Translations under genes and position numbers: made by a program | The notes under the pieces: generated by a model | Told to the model about the DNA's origin: nothing | Databases searched by the model: none | Seen by the model: the letters and a program-made list of their open reading frames with translations, nothing else | Part shown: one piece after another, positions 1 through 9,322 of the stretch | Layout of the letters: each line of letters begins with the position of its first letter | Numbering within the stretch: the first letter of the stretch is position 1 | DNA from: Streptomyces lydicus | GTDB lineage: Bacteria > Actinomycetota > Actinomycetes > Streptomycetales > Streptomycetaceae | Direction: 5' to 3' | NCBI RefSeq assembly: GCF_004125265.1 | Contig: NZ_RDTE01000003.1 | Coordinates: forward strand, 5,952,001 to 6,016,000 | Length of the DNA: 64,000 bases

Positions 1-1
1 C

Positions 2-3000
2 TGTGATGTCTTCCTGGTGCCGGCCGGCTCCCCCGACGTGCTGCCGGCCGCGGCCACCCGGCTCGCGGACTGGATGGAGGGCGACGGCGCGCACGTCCCG
101 CTGCGCGACCTCGCCCACACCCTGGCCCTGCGGCGCTGCGCGGGCCACGGCCGGCTGGGCGTGGTGGCCTCCGGACGCTCAGAACTCCTCACGGCCCTGC
201 GGTCCTTCGCGGCCGGGCAGCGGCATCCGGCGGTCGTCACCGGCGCCGTGGGCGCCGCCGTGGCGCGGCAGCCGGTGTGGGTGTTCTCCGGCCAGGGCTC
301 CCAGTGGCCCGGCATGGGCCGGCGGCTGCTGAAGACCGAACCGGCCTTCCTCGACGCGCTGACCGAGGTCGACGAGCTCATCAGGGCGCAGAGCGAGGTC
401 GCCGTCCTCGACGTGGTGCACGGCGGCCGGCCCGTCCACGGATGCGGCACGGTGCAGCCGGTCCTGTTCGCCCTGCAGATCGCCCTCGCCGCGACCTGGC
501 GCTCGTACGGCGTCGAACCCGCCGCGGTGATCGGGCACTCCATGGGCGAGGTCGCGGCGGCGGTGGTGGCCGGGGCGCTGACCCTGGCCGACGGGGTCCG
601 GGTGATCTGCCGGCGCTCCGGGCTGCTGAGCGATATCGCGGGCTCCGGCAGCATGCTGAGCGTCGGCCTGGACGCCGACACGGTGCGGGCCGAACTCGCC
701 GACAGCGCGGCCGGCACCGTATCGGTCGCCGTCCTGTCCGCACCCGACTCCACCGTCGTGGCCGGACGCACCACGGAGGTGAGCCGGCTGGCCGCCGCCT
801 GGGAGGCCCGCAAGATCCCGGTGTTCCCGATCGCCGTGGACGTCGCCTCGCACTGCCCGCTGGTGGACCCGGTGCTGCCGGCCCTGCGGTCGGCCCTGGC
901 CGGTCTCGACCCCCGCTCGCCCAAGGTGCCGTTCTACTCGACGGTCGTCGACGCCGGCCGGACGCCGGCCTTCGACGCGGACTACTGGTGCGACAACCTG
1001 CGCCGCCCGGTGCGCTTCGCCGAGGCGGTGGCGGCCGCCGCGGCCGACCGGCACCTGGTCTACACCGAGATCTCGCCGCACCCCGTGGTCACCCACTCCA
1101 TCGAGCGCAGCCTGGCCGGTCTCGTCACCGACCCCGTGGTGCTGCCCACCCTGCGCCGTGAGGAGGACGAGCAGGCCACCTTCCGTACCCAGCTCGCCGC
1201 GCTGCACTGCGCCGCGGTGCCGGTGAACTGGCGGCGCCTCTACGACGACGGCAGCCTCGTCGACGCCCCCACCGTCACCTTCGACCGCCGCCACCACTGG
1301 GCCGACACCACCGCCTCCACCGCCCCGCCCGCACAGGCCGCCGAAGCCCCCCTGGCTCAACTGCCCGGCCGGCACACCGAATTCCCCGGCGACCCCGTAC
1401 GGCACTGCTGGCGCGCCGACGCCGGCACCGGGGCGCTGCCCTGGCTCGGGGACCACCGGGTGCACGGCAACGCGGTCCTCCCCGGGGCGGCGCACTGCGG
1501 GCTGGCGCTCGCGGCCGCCTGCGAGGTCTTCGGCGCAACGCCGCACGAAGTGGAGGTCACCGACGTCCACTTCACCCAGCTGCTGCGGCTGGGCGAGGCC
1601 ACCGAGGTCTCCACCGCCGTCACCCTGACCGGACCGGACCGGGCGCACTGCGAAATCCTCGCCCGGAACGAGAGCGGCGACTGGGAGGTGCAGGCCGACG
1701 CGGTGCTGCACCGGCTGACCGTACGGCCCGAGCTGCGGCCGAGATCCGTCGACGCGATGGCCCTGCGCCACCCGGTGCCCCTGGAACCGGCCGCCCTCTA
1801 CGAGAGCCTGCGGCAGCGCGGCCTGGAGCACGGCCCGGCGTTCACCGGCGTCCTGGAACTGCACACCGGCCGCCACAACGACAGCTTCTGGGCCAAGGTC
1901 GGGGTGCCGCCCGAGGCCGCCGCTCCCGCCCCCGGCCTGCCGGTCCACCCCGTCCTCCTCGACGTCTGCGCACAGCTCGCCGTGGCGCCCCTGGTCAACG
2001 AGGACGACCGGTCGCTGGTGCTGCCGGTGAGCATGCAGGCGGTACGCATCCTCGGCGACCCCGCGCAGGCCGCGTACTGCCACGCCCACGTCAGCGAGAT
2101 CACCGCACAGGCCATCGTGGCCAACGTCCGGCTGCTGGACGACAGCGGCGCCGTGGTCCTCGTCGTCAACGGCCTGCGCTTCGCCCGGCGGGCCGTCCGC
2201 GAGACCCCGGAGGTCGACGACTGGCTGCTCGGCATCGGCTGGCGGTCGGCACCCCGGGCGGCGCCGGACGGCGGCCACGCCCCCGGGAGCTGGGTCGTCG
2301 TGGGCGAAGCGGACGGCTCGGCCCAGGCGCTGGCCGCCGCGCTGCGCTCCCGCTGCGCCCGCACGGTGGTCTGGGACCGCCCGCTGGACGACACCCCGCT
2401 CGCCGCGTTCCGCGACGCCCTCACCGGCCGGCTGTCCGCCACCCTCGAAACCCCGCGCGGGGTGGTGCTGGTGTGCGCACGGGCCGAGGGCGGGGAGCCG
2501 ACCGTGCAGTCCCTGTGGCGCACCCGCAGGCTGCTCGGCGCGATGCAGGCGATCACCGCCACCTCCTCGGCACCGCGCCTGTACGTCGTCACCCGGGGCG
2601 CCCGCAGCGTACTGCCCGACGACGAGGTCGACCTCGGGCAGAGCGCGCTGCGCGGACTGCTGCGGGTCGGCGCGCTGGAACACCCCGAGATCCGGCCGGT
2701 GCTGGTGGACGCCGATCCGCACGAGGCCGATCCCGAGGACGTGGCCCTGGAGCTGCTGGCGGACGCGGACGACGACGAGGTCGCGCTGCGGGCGGGCCGC
2801 CGGCACGTCGCCCGCCTGGAACACGCCGCGCCGAACGGCGGGCAGGACCAGGCCGCCACCCCGTGCACCGTGCGGTACGGCGAGGACGGCTTCCGGCTGC
2901 GCGCGAGCCGGCTGGGCGACCTGTCGAGCCTGGAGTACGCCGCCACCGGCCGGCGCGCACCGGCACCCGGCGAGGTCGAGGTACGGGTCACCGCCGCCGG

Positions 3001-4981
3001 CCTGAACTTCCGCGATGTGCTCACGGCCATGGGCCTGCTCCCCGGCGACCTGGACGTCCGCTACCGGATCGGATTCGAGTGCTCCGGTGTGGTGAGCGCG
3101 GTCGGCGCCGGGGTGGAACGCCCCCAGGTCGGGGACGAGGTGATCGCCGTCGATCTGCGCGGCGGCGCCTTCGGCTCCTTCCTCACCCTCCCCGCCGATG
3201 CGGTCGCCCCCATCCCCTTCGGCATCGAACCGGCGGCCGCGGCCGGGCTGCCGATCGCCTTCCTGACCGCCTGGTACGCGCTGCGCCACGTCGCCCGGCT
3301 CGCCGCCGGGGAGCGGGTGCTGATCCACTCCGCCACCGGCGGTACCGGCCTCGCGGCGATCGCGGTGGCCCGGCTGCTGGGCGCCGAGGTGCTGGCCACG
3401 GCCGGCAGCGAGGACAAGCGGCGCTATCTGCGGGGCATGGGCATCCGCCACGTCATGGACTCCCGCACGCTGGAGTTCGGCGAACGCACCCGCGAGGCGA
3501 CCGGCGGGGAGGGCGTCGACGTCGTCCTCAACTCACTGTCCGGGGCGGCCATCCGCACCGGCCTGGAGACGCTGCGCCCCTTCGGCCGGTTCGTGGAGCT
3601 GGGGGTGCGCGACATCATGGCGGACGCCCCGCTGGGGATGCTGCCGCTGCGGCACAACGTCACCCTGAGCACCGTCGACCTGATCGAACTGCACCGCAAC
3701 CGCCCCGACACCTTCGCCACGGTGTGGAAGGAGGTGCTGGGCGCGTTCGAGGAGGGCCGGCTCAAGCCCCTGCACTGCACGGAGTATCCGCTCGCGGAGG
3801 CCACCACGGCCTTCCGCACCATGGCGGCCGCCGACCACATCGGCAAGCTGGTGCTGACCGTGCCCGACGAGGGGGAGGCCCCCGCGGTGCTGCCCGAAAG
3901 GGACCTGCCCGTGGAGGAGGGCGGCGCCTACATCGTCACCGGCGGACTGCGCGGCCTGGGCCTGGCCACGGCGAAATGGCTGGCCGCACACGGCGCCGGC
4001 CATGTGGTGCTCAACGGCCGCAGCGCCCCGGAGCCCGAGGCCGCGCGGACCCTCGCCACGGCGATCGGCAGGACCGCCAAGGTATCGGTGGTCCTGGGCG
4101 ACATCGCCGATCCGGATGTCGCCCGGCGGCTGGTCTCCACGGCCGTCACCGGGGGATTCCGGCTGCGCGGGGTGGTGCACTGCGCCATGGTGCTGGACGA
4201 CGCCGTGATCACCAATGTGGCCGACGACCAGCTGGAACGGGTCTGGCTGCCGAAGGTCGTCGGGGCCTGGCACCTCCACCACGCCACCCGGGACCACCCG
4301 TTGGACTGGTTCGCGGCGTTCTCCTCGATGGCCTCCCTGCTGGGCAACCCCGGCCAGGGCTCCTACGCGGCGGCCAACTCCTGGCTCGACGGGTTCGCGG
4401 CCTGGCGCTCCGCACAGGGGCTGCCCACCGTGGCGGTCAACTGGGGTCCGTGGGGCGAGATCGGTGTCGCCACCGACTTCAGCCGCCGCGGCTACCGCAC
4501 CATTCCCACGGACCACGGCCTGGCGGCGCTGCGGACACTGCTGGCCCGCCGGTGGGTGCAGACCGGAGTGATCCCCGGCCCGCCGGACACCTGGGTGCCG
4601 CCCGCCGGCCGCCATCTCCCGTTCTTCAGCGCGGTGTCCGGCGAGGCCCCGGTGGACCGGACCCCGCCGCCCGAGGAGACCGAGGACATGCGGGCCCGGC
4701 TCGCCGCCCTGCCGCCCGGCCTGGCCAGGAGAGCCGCACTGGAGGAGCATCTGGCGGGCCACGTCCGTGACGTGCTGCGGCTGGGGGAGAGCTCCCTCGA
4801 CCCGCAGACCCCGCTGAAGTCGCTGGGATTCGACTCCCTCCTGGCGATGGAGCTGCGCGTCCGCATCGACCGCTCCTTCGCCATCTCCCTGCCGAGAAAC
4901 TTCGTCTGGGAACACCCGACCCTCGCCGCCCTCGCCGTCGGTATCGCCGAGCACCTGGGCCTGGAACTGACGGCGAACTAG
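2..4981 (+). CDS. Fully reducing type I polyketide synthase, MAS-like (5' partial; AT-DH-ER-KR-ACP)
   Basis: The frame is open to the left edge, so the ketosynthase lies outside the window. Numbering from the codon at 17, an AT domain begins near residue 88 with GQGSQWPGMG. Its nucleophile motif GHSMGE is at 173-178 and the specificity box VASH is at 276-279, closer to methylmalonyl-type YASH than malonyl-type HAFH. DH has HxxxGxxxxP near 480 and DxxxQ near 650. ER has GLNFRDV near 995 and a GGTG NADPH loop near 1107. KR has TGGLRGLG near 1308, an LDD motif (B-type) and Ser/Tyr/Asn near 1437-1454. ACP carries its phosphopantetheine Ser at 1607 (DSL). No thioesterase or C-terminal docking helix follows; the protein ends about 45 residues after that serine. 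The AT flank and domain order resemble mycocerosic acid synthase-type enzymes, so an iterative or lipid role is possible (inference). The product is unknown. Confidence 0.93.
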   Translation, partial: CDVFLVPAGSPDVLPAAATRLADWMEGDGAHVPLRDLAHTLALRRCAGHGRLGVVASGRSELLTALRSFAAGQRHPAVVTGAVGAAVARQPVWVFSGQGSQWPGMGRRLLKTEPAFLDALTEVDELIRAQSEVAVLDVVHGGRPVHGCGTVQPVLFALQIALAATWRSYGVEPAAVIGHSMGEVAAAVVAGALTLADGVRVICRRSGLLSDIAGSGSMLSVGLDADTVRAELADSAAGTVSVAVLSAPDSTVVAGRTTEVSRLAAAWEARKIPVFPIAVDVASHCPLVDPVLPALRSALAGLDPRSPKVPFYSTVVDAGRTPAFDADYWCDNLRRPVRFAEAVAAAAADRHLVYTEISPHPVVTHSIERSLAGLVTDPVVLPTLRREEDEQATFRTQLAALHCAAVPVNWRRLYDDGSLVDAPTVTFDRRHHWADTTASTAPPAQAAEAPLAQLPGRHTEFPGDPVRHCWRADAGTGALPWLGDHRVHGNAVLPGAAHCGLALAAACEVFGATPHEVEVTDVHFTQLLRLGEATEVSTAVTLTGPDRAHCEILARNESGDWEVQADAVLHRLTVRPELRPRSVDAMALRHPVPLEPAALYESLRQRGLEHGPAFTGVLELHTGRHNDSFWAKVGVPPEAAAPAPGLPVHPVLLDVCAQLAVAPLVNEDDRSLVLPVSMQAVRILGDPAQAAYCHAHVSEITAQAIVANVRLLDDSGAVVLVVNGLRFARRAVRETPEVDDWLLGIGWRSAPRAAPDGGHAPGSWVVVGEADGSAQALAAALRSRCARTVVWDRPLDDTPLAAFRDALTGRLSATLETPRGVVLVCARAEGGEPTVQSLWRTRRLLGAMQAITATSSAPRLYVVTRGARSVLPDDEVDLGQSALRGLLRVGALEHPEIRPVLVDADPHEADPEDVALELLADADDDEVALRAGRRHVARLEHAAPNGGQDQAATPCTVRYGEDGFRLRASRLGDLSSLEYAATGRRAPAPGEVEVRVTAAGLNFRDVLTAMGLLPGDLDVRYRIGFECSGVVSAVGAGVERPQVGDEVIAVDLRGGAFGSFLTLPADAVAPIPFGIEPAAAAGLPIAFLTAWYALRHVARLAAGERVLIHSATGGTGLAAIAVARLLGAEVLATAGSEDKRRYLRGMGIRHVMDSRTLEFGERTREATGGEGVDVVLNSLSGAAIRTGLETLRPFGRFVELGVRDIMADAPLGMLPLRHNVTLSTVDLIELHRNRPDTFATVWKEVLGAFEEGRLKPLHCTEYPLAEATTAFRTMAAADHIGKLVLTVPDEGEAPAVLPERDLPVEEGGAYIVTGGLRGLGLATAKWLAAHGAGHVVLNGRSAPEPEAARTLATAIGRTAKVSVVLGDIADPDVARRLVSTAVTGGFRLRGVVHCAMVLDDAVITNVADDQLERVWLPKVVGAWHLHHATRDHPLDWFAAFSSMASLLGNPGQGSYAAANSWLDGFAAWRSAQGLPTVAVNWGPWGEIGVATDFSRRGYRTIPTDHGLAALRTLLARRWVQTGVIPGPPDTWVPPAGRHLPFFSAVSGEAPVDRTPPPEETEDMRARLAALPPGLARRAALEEHLAGHVRDVLRLGESSLDPQTPLKSLGFDSLLAMELRVRIDRSFAISLPRNFVWEHPTLAALAVGIAEHLGLELTAN

Positions 4982-5014
4982 CCTCTCTGGCCCCGCAGGC
5001 CATCGGGGGCCGCA

Positions 5015-5051
5015 GACGCCCGGCGGACCGCACAACGGCCCGCCGGGCGTC
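5015..5051 (+). terminator. Hairpin terminator behind the polyketide synthase
   Basis: A perfect 12-bp inverted repeat, GACGCCCGGCGG at 5015-5026 and its complement at 5040-5051, encloses a 13-base loop. It starts 33 bases after the stop codon. It lacks a T-run, as is common for actinomycete terminators. Confidence 0.65.
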
Positions 5052-5100
5052 GGCGTGCCGGGGGCCGGGGGCCGGGGGCCAGGGGCTGGGGGAGCCGGGG

Positions 5101-5142
5101 GCGGGGGCGAGCCGACCGGGGGCGGGGGCGAGCCGACCGGGG
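5101..5142. repeat. Two tandem copies of a 21-bp G-rich unit
   Basis: A 21-base unit beginning GCGGGGGCGAGCC occurs twice back to back at 5101-5121 and 5122-5142. It is preceded by further GGGGCCGG-like runs from 5059. No function is apparent; replication slippage is a likely origin. Confidence 0.75.
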
Positions 5143-5351
5143 GAGCGATGCCACGAATTCACTCACCTCACCGCCTTTACCGCCTCTTACCTCCCTCGCC
5201 GCCCCTCTGCCCTTCCCCGCCTCACTTCCCTCCCCTCTCACCTCTCTCCTCTTTCCTCCTTCCTCTCCTCGTTTCACGCAAACGGATGCCGTAATTCCGA
5301 AGCGCCGGGATTTCTGGTAGATTCTTGCCGCCCGGACTCCGGCACCCCTCC

Positions 5352-5399
5352 GCGCATTACCGGAAATTCCATTACCGGTAATGCGCAACCGTTTTTTTA
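5352..5399 (+). terminator. Hairpin with T-run (rho-independent terminator or attenuator)
   Basis: GCGCATTACCGG at 5352-5363 pairs perfectly with 5375-5386 around an 11-base loop. Seven T's follow at 5392-5398, which is unusual in such GC-rich DNA. It lies 370 bases behind the polyketide synthase and 250 bases before the next gene on the same strand, so it could insulate or attenuate the ATP-binding gene. Confidence 0.6.
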
Positions 5400-5651
5400 T
5401 GGTGATAGTATTTCGCGTCCCCATATCCCCGCCCCGCTCCCGGCGCTGCATCGCGCGCCTTCCCGGGCGGACTCCCCGAATGCTTGAATTATCGGGAAAG
5501 AGCGAGGTCAGAAAGCGGCCCGGTACGCACCGGAGGCGACGCGGCACACTGCGAAGGCCGCCGCCAGGGCAGATCGAGCGATGGCGCTGGCCGTGTTTCA
5601 TGAGGCGAAAGCGGCATCGAGGTCCATGAGGCACGTACGAAAGGGGTAGTC

Positions 5652-6176
5652 ATGTTACCCACCACAACGCATGCGGCCGAAGTCATGGTGACCGCCCGGC
5701 ATATCGCGAGCTGGCCCCAGGAAAGGGGAGCTTTGATTCCCGCTGACTGCTGGAGTTCCGTGCAGTGCGTGGTATTTCGTCTGCCGGCGGTGAAGCGGGC
5801 GGTGCCGATCTGCCGGAACCTGGTCCGCGCCTGGCTCGACGGGCAAAGCATCCATGACGACGACACATGCTATCCGGTGTTGCTCGTCCTGTCGGAACTC
5901 TTCTCCAATGCCGTTCAGTATTCCGCCAGCAGATACATCACCTGCCGGATATGGAGGTCGGAAAGCCTGCTGCACATCGAGGTGCACGACCGCGGCGGCA
6001 CACCGTCGGTCCCCCGGATGCGACGCCCGGGCCAGGCCCAGGAGCACGGCCGCGGTCTGGAACTGGTCGCCAAGTCGTCCTCGCGGTGGGGCCGCAGAAC
6101 CGAGGCCGACAACGGCTGCACCGTATGGGCCGCGATACCGCTGACCACGAGTGTGCGAAGCGGCCTGGCGCCGTAA
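5652..6176 (+). CDS. RsbW-like ATP-binding protein (HATPase fold)
   Basis: A 174-residue single-domain GHKL ATPase of the anti-sigma factor/serine kinase class that is abundant in Streptomyces. Visible motifs are the N-box ELFSNAV near residue 77, the G1-like DRGG near 115 and the G2-like HGRGLEL near 134. No kinase acceptor or membrane segment is seen. Family members usually bind a sigma factor or an anti-anti-sigma protein, but no partner gene is adjacent. The ATG at 5652 has AAGGGG eight bases upstream. It stands alone between the polyketide synthase and a convergent HTH/TPR regulator, so a regulatory link to the polyketide locus is only a guess. Confidence 0.8.
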   Translation: MLPTTTHAAEVMVTARHIASWPQERGALIPADCWSSVQCVVFRLPAVKRAVPICRNLVRAWLDGQSIHDDDTCYPVLLVLSELFSNAVQYSASRYITCRIWRSESLLHIEVHDRGGTPSVPRMRRPGQAQEHGRGLELVAKSSSRWGRRTEADNGCTVWAAIPLTTSVRSGLAP

Positions 6177-6469
6177 CGCACACGCACCCCACCTCACCCA
6201 CCCCCCACCCCGGTCGGCCGGCCGACCGACCGGACCTTCACGGCGACCGTTACGCATCGGCCGCCACGCCGCCCCCTCCGGGGTGGCTCCCTACCGCCGA
6301 CGGTCAGGCAGGCACCGGCTCCGCACCACCTCCCCGCGGGACGGAACCAACCGGCCGGCCGTCGGCACCGCAGGGCGGGCACCCCGCCCGCCCCGCCCGT
6401 CCGCCCCCACCGGACGCCTCGACCCCACCGGACGGGTCCACCTGACGGCTCCACTCCGCCGGACGCGCG

Positions 6470-7864
6470 TCACCGGGGCACCCGCACTCCGCTCTCCTGG
6501 ACCAGGGCGTCCAATTCGCGCACCGGCTGCGCGTCCCCGTACGGCCGCAGCTCGTCCCTGAAGTTCTGCAGGTACCGCTCGCCGAGCGCCGACTTCAGCC
6601 GGCTGAGCAACCCCACCGCCTGCACACCGGCCCGGCACGCCTCCTCGACGTCCCCGGCCTGTACGGATGCCGAAGCGAGCAGCAGCAGATCGATGGCCCG
6701 GCGGCGCACCCGGGTCCGCGGGTGCCGGGCCAGCGCCTCCTCGGCCCGGCGGGCGGCCGGACGCGGCTGCTTCAGATCCCGGTAGCAATGGGCCAGTTCA
6801 TCCGCCAGATAGGCCCGGTCGAAGTGCGCGATCCACTCGGGACTGTCCCCCGGAACGACATGCGCCATGGCGTCCGTGGCTTTGTCCGCCAGTATTTTGC
6901 ACATCCGCGCGTCCCCGAGCATGGCGTAGCCGCGGGCCTCGGTCACGTAGAACATGGCCTGGGCGGCCAGCGGGGCGCGCCCCCGGGTGCCCTCCTGCGC
7001 GGCCCGGGCGAGCTGCACCGCTTCCCTGGCGCAGCCGGCGCCGACGGCGAGATGACTCAGACCGGCCGCCAGCACATAACCGCCGTAGCAACGGTCGTCC
7101 GCGGCCTGCGCGAGCCGCAGCGCCTGGATGTAATACCGCTGCGCCAGGCCCGGTTGCCCGGTGTCCAGCGCCGTGTACCCGGCGAACTCCGTCAGCCGGG
7201 CGGCCGCGGCGAACAGCTGCCGCCCCGTGGTCTCGCCGTAACTCCCCTCCATCAGCCCGGACAGCACACTGCTGAGGCACGAGACCACCACCGGCCGCAC
7301 ATACCCGCTGCCGACCCGGTGGTCGAGTTCGGCCAGTGCCTGGGTGGTCGCCCGCACCAACTCCACATCGGTCATTCCCACCCGCGGCCCCAGCCGCGGG
7401 CTGCGCGCCACCTGCGGGTCGGGGGAGCTGATCAGCCAGTCCCTGCTGGGTTCCACCAACGCCGAGGCGGTCATGGCGGAACGGGACAAAAGCCCCCGGG
7501 ATTCGGCGTCCATGTGCCATAGTTCACGGACCTGCTCCAGCGCGTCCTCCACGGTCGCCGCGAAGTGCAGTCCGACCCCACACGTCACGCTGTTCCCGTT
7601 GGCCATACCGATCTCTTCCGTCGAGACCGTACGGCCCAGCCGCCCGCTCAGCGCCTCGGCGATGATGGCGGGAACCCGGCCGCGGGGCCGCTGACCGCCC
7701 AGCCACCGGCTCACGGACGTCTTGTCGTACCGCAGATCCAGACCCTGTGCCTCTCCCAGGACGTTCACCTGGCGGGCCAGAGCGGAGTTGGACAGCGAGG
7801 CTTCCTGGATGAGGGACCGCAGTCGCTGGTTGGTCTGACGCGCGACGAGTGGTCGGGCGGCCAT
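6470..7864 (-). CDS. HTH/TPR-type transcriptional regulator
   Basis: A 464-residue cytosolic protein. The N-terminal 80 residues look like a helix-turn-helix segment (SNSALARQVN, then KTSVSRWLGGQRPRG, where recognition-helix residues are expected). About 350 residues of alpha-helical TPR-like repeats follow (for example QRYYIQALRLAQAADD and AVQLARAAQEG). The layout resembles the NsdA-type developmental/antibiotic regulators of Streptomyces (family-level inference). The ATG at 7864 was chosen over a longer open frame because GGAGG lies seven bases upstream. It is transcribed toward the ATP-binding gene and separated from it by 293 bases with no clear feature. Confidence 0.75.
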   Translation of the reverse strand: MAARPLVARQTNQRLRSLIQEASLSNSALARQVNVLGEAQGLDLRYDKTSVSRWLGGQRPRGRVPAIIAEALSGRLGRTVSTEEIGMANGNSVTCGVGLHFAATVEDALEQVRELWHMDAESRGLLSRSAMTASALVEPSRDWLISSPDPQVARSPRLGPRVGMTDVELVRATTQALAELDHRVGSGYVRPVVVSCLSSVLSGLMEGSYGETTGRQLFAAAARLTEFAGYTALDTGQPGLAQRYYIQALRLAQAADDRCYGGYVLAAGLSHLAVGAGCAREAVQLARAAQEGTRGRAPLAAQAMFYVTEARGYAMLGDARMCKILADKATDAMAHVVPGDSPEWIAHFDRAYLADELAHCYRDLKQPRPAARRAEEALARHPRTRVRRRAIDLLLLASASVQAGDVEEACRAGVQAVGLLSRLKSALGERYLQNFRDELRPYGDAQPVRELDALVQESGVRVPR

Positions 7865-8403
7865 GGTTCGCCTCCAAGCACATGCCGCCAACGGTTCACG
7901 TTGGCATATCCAGAGAGAACGGGATGGAACAGTCAATACCCAACAAGCGGGACTGAATCGCGATGACCAAAGTCAAGTAGCCGCCTGGGCGTTGCGCCCA
8001 GTAGCGCAGGCGCACCCGGGGGCTCCAGCCACCCCCCACTCACGCCGTACTGCCCCCCGCGCCCCCCACCACCCCCGCCGGCACCCACCCTCCGCCCGCG
8101 CACAACCCACCCCACCGAGCGCCGGCCGGATGCCCTGCGGCCGCGACCGACGAGCCTCAACTCCACCGCACAGCCGCTGCTTGACGGAGGATGGCGGGCA
8201 GCGGGCAGCGGGCAGCGGGCGCCCGAGTCAGACGGACGCCCCGAAAGCGCCCCCGCCTACGGTGTACGAGGCCGACCACGGGCCACGAACCACGGGCCAC
8301 GAACCACGGGCCACAGATCACAGCACGAATCACAGATCGCAGGTTGCAGACCACACACCACACACCACACACCACACACCACACACCACGGAGACCGCCA
8401 CCG
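7865..8403. other. Divergent intergenic region with short tandem repeats
   Basis: This 539-base gap separates the divergent regulator (leftward) and the unknown gene at 8404 (rightward), so it should hold two promoters. The right half consists of simple repeats: a GCGGGCA heptamer about 3.5 times at 8194-8219, a 14-base unit three times at 8276-8317, and ACCACAC five times at 8350-8384. No gene was found. Confidence 0.6.
8276..8384. repeat. Minisatellite-like 14-mer and 7-mer arrays upstream of a start codon
   Basis: CCACGGGCCACGAA occurs at 8276-8289 and 8290-8303, with a diverged copy at 8304-8317. ACCACAC then repeats perfectly five times from 8350 to 8384, with a sixth copy (ACCACGG) running into the ribosome-binding region of the gene at 8404. 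The heptamer array lies where the 5' leader should be, so copy number could affect expression. Confidence 0.85.
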
Positions 8404-9135
8404 ATGACCGAGGAAACCAAGCCCCTGCTGGACCCCCTCACGGCCCTGTCCCGACAAGCCGCCGCGTACGACTGGGCAGCCAACAGGGCGTTGACGCTGG
8501 ACCAGCGCTACCGGGAACGGCAACTGCCCCTTCTCCACAACCGGGCCAGGGCGCCTCTCGGCCCCGAAACCGGTGCGGCCGAGTACTGGCCGCCGATCCG
8601 GTCGGTAGTGATCCCCCTGGACAGCCACCGGCTGGCTGCTGACCCCGGCATCACCGCCTTCCTCGACGACCTCCGCCGCAGCGACGTCGCCCCGCTCATC
8701 TGGTGGCCGGGACTGGCCTTACGGGCCGACCGCATGCACGCCACCCTCGCGGGAGGACTGGAAGAAACCCCGGACCCCCTTGCACGCCCGACCGCACACA
8801 TCGAAGTAACCGTCCGCGGTCCATGGATCGGACGCTTCAACACGGGCAGGATCTACCTCCCCGTACAGGTAGCCGACGCGGAATCCGCAACCACCCTCGC
8901 CCGACTCCGCACCAGGACCGGCGCTCCCCATCGTCCACTCCTGGCCGGCTACATACAGCTCACCGACGACGTCACCGGAACCGCCTACCGGCAGCTCCGC
9001 GACCTCGTGACCACCCACCAGAGCCGCATCGCCGTGCGCCTGCCGCTGACCGAACTCTGGCTGATGGACACCATGGACGACCTGGTGCTGCGCTCCCACC
9101 TCACCACCCGCATCCCGCTGCGGATCAGCTCCTGA
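8404..9135 (+). CDS. Hypothetical protein
   Basis: A 243-residue protein that I do not recognise. It is mixed alpha/beta, with no signal peptide or membrane segment. One HxTL-like motif (MHATL, near residue 110) recalls 2H phosphoesterases, but no convincing second HxT motif was found, so that assignment is weak. The ATG at 8404 is preceded by CGGAG at about 10 bases and by the heptamer repeat array. Third positions are strongly G/C, supporting coding. It stands alone, with 187 bases to the next (convergent) gene. Confidence 0.65.
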   Translation: MTEETKPLLDPLTALSRQAAAYDWAANRALTLDQRYRERQLPLLHNRARAPLGPETGAAEYWPPIRSVVIPLDSHRLAADPGITAFLDDLRRSDVAPLIWWPGLALRADRMHATLAGGLEETPDPLARPTAHIEVTVRGPWIGRFNTGRIYLPVQVADAESATTLARLRTRTGAPHRPLLAGYIQLTDDVTGTAYRQLRDLVTTHQSRIAVRLPLTELWLMDTMDDLVLRSHLTTRIPLRISS

Positions 9136-9322
9136 CCCACGCACTCGCCGAACACGGGATTCCGCCGCGTTACCAGCCCGCTCGGTCCGGGGCTCCGCTG
9201 ATCAACGCGACCGCCCCCGGAGCACTCGACACTCCGGGCCGCCGTCGCTTGGCTCCTCTGCCGCCGCCCACGAAGCGAGCGGGTCGCCTGTCGAGCCAAG
9301 CGGCGGTCTTGCGTCTGCCGAT

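Larger units (their letters stand above)
4982..5651. other. Intergenic region with terminators, GC tandem repeat and polypyrimidine tract
   Basis: No convincing gene lies in these 670 bases. From left to right they hold a GC hairpin behind the polyketide synthase, G-rich DNA with a 21-bp unit repeated twice (5101-5142), a C/T-rich run of about 115 bases (5159-5273) with very few purines, and a hairpin with a T-run (5352-5399). The promoter of the ATP-binding gene at 5652 must lie in the remaining stretch, but no clear -35/-10 pair could be chosen. Confidence 0.6.

Noticed and set aside
179..3451. Open frame of 1,090 codons on the minus strand
   Set aside because: It is antisense to the polyketide synthase, whose domains and motifs are unmistakable; long antisense frames are a normal result of G/C-rich third positions.
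8276..8384. CRISPR array
   Set aside because: The repeats are 7 and 14 bases with no unique spacers and no cas genes nearby; they are simple tandem repeats.
8404..9135. 2H phosphoesterase assignment
   Set aside because: Only one HxTL-like motif is present; a second motif could not be found, so the gene is left as hypothetical.
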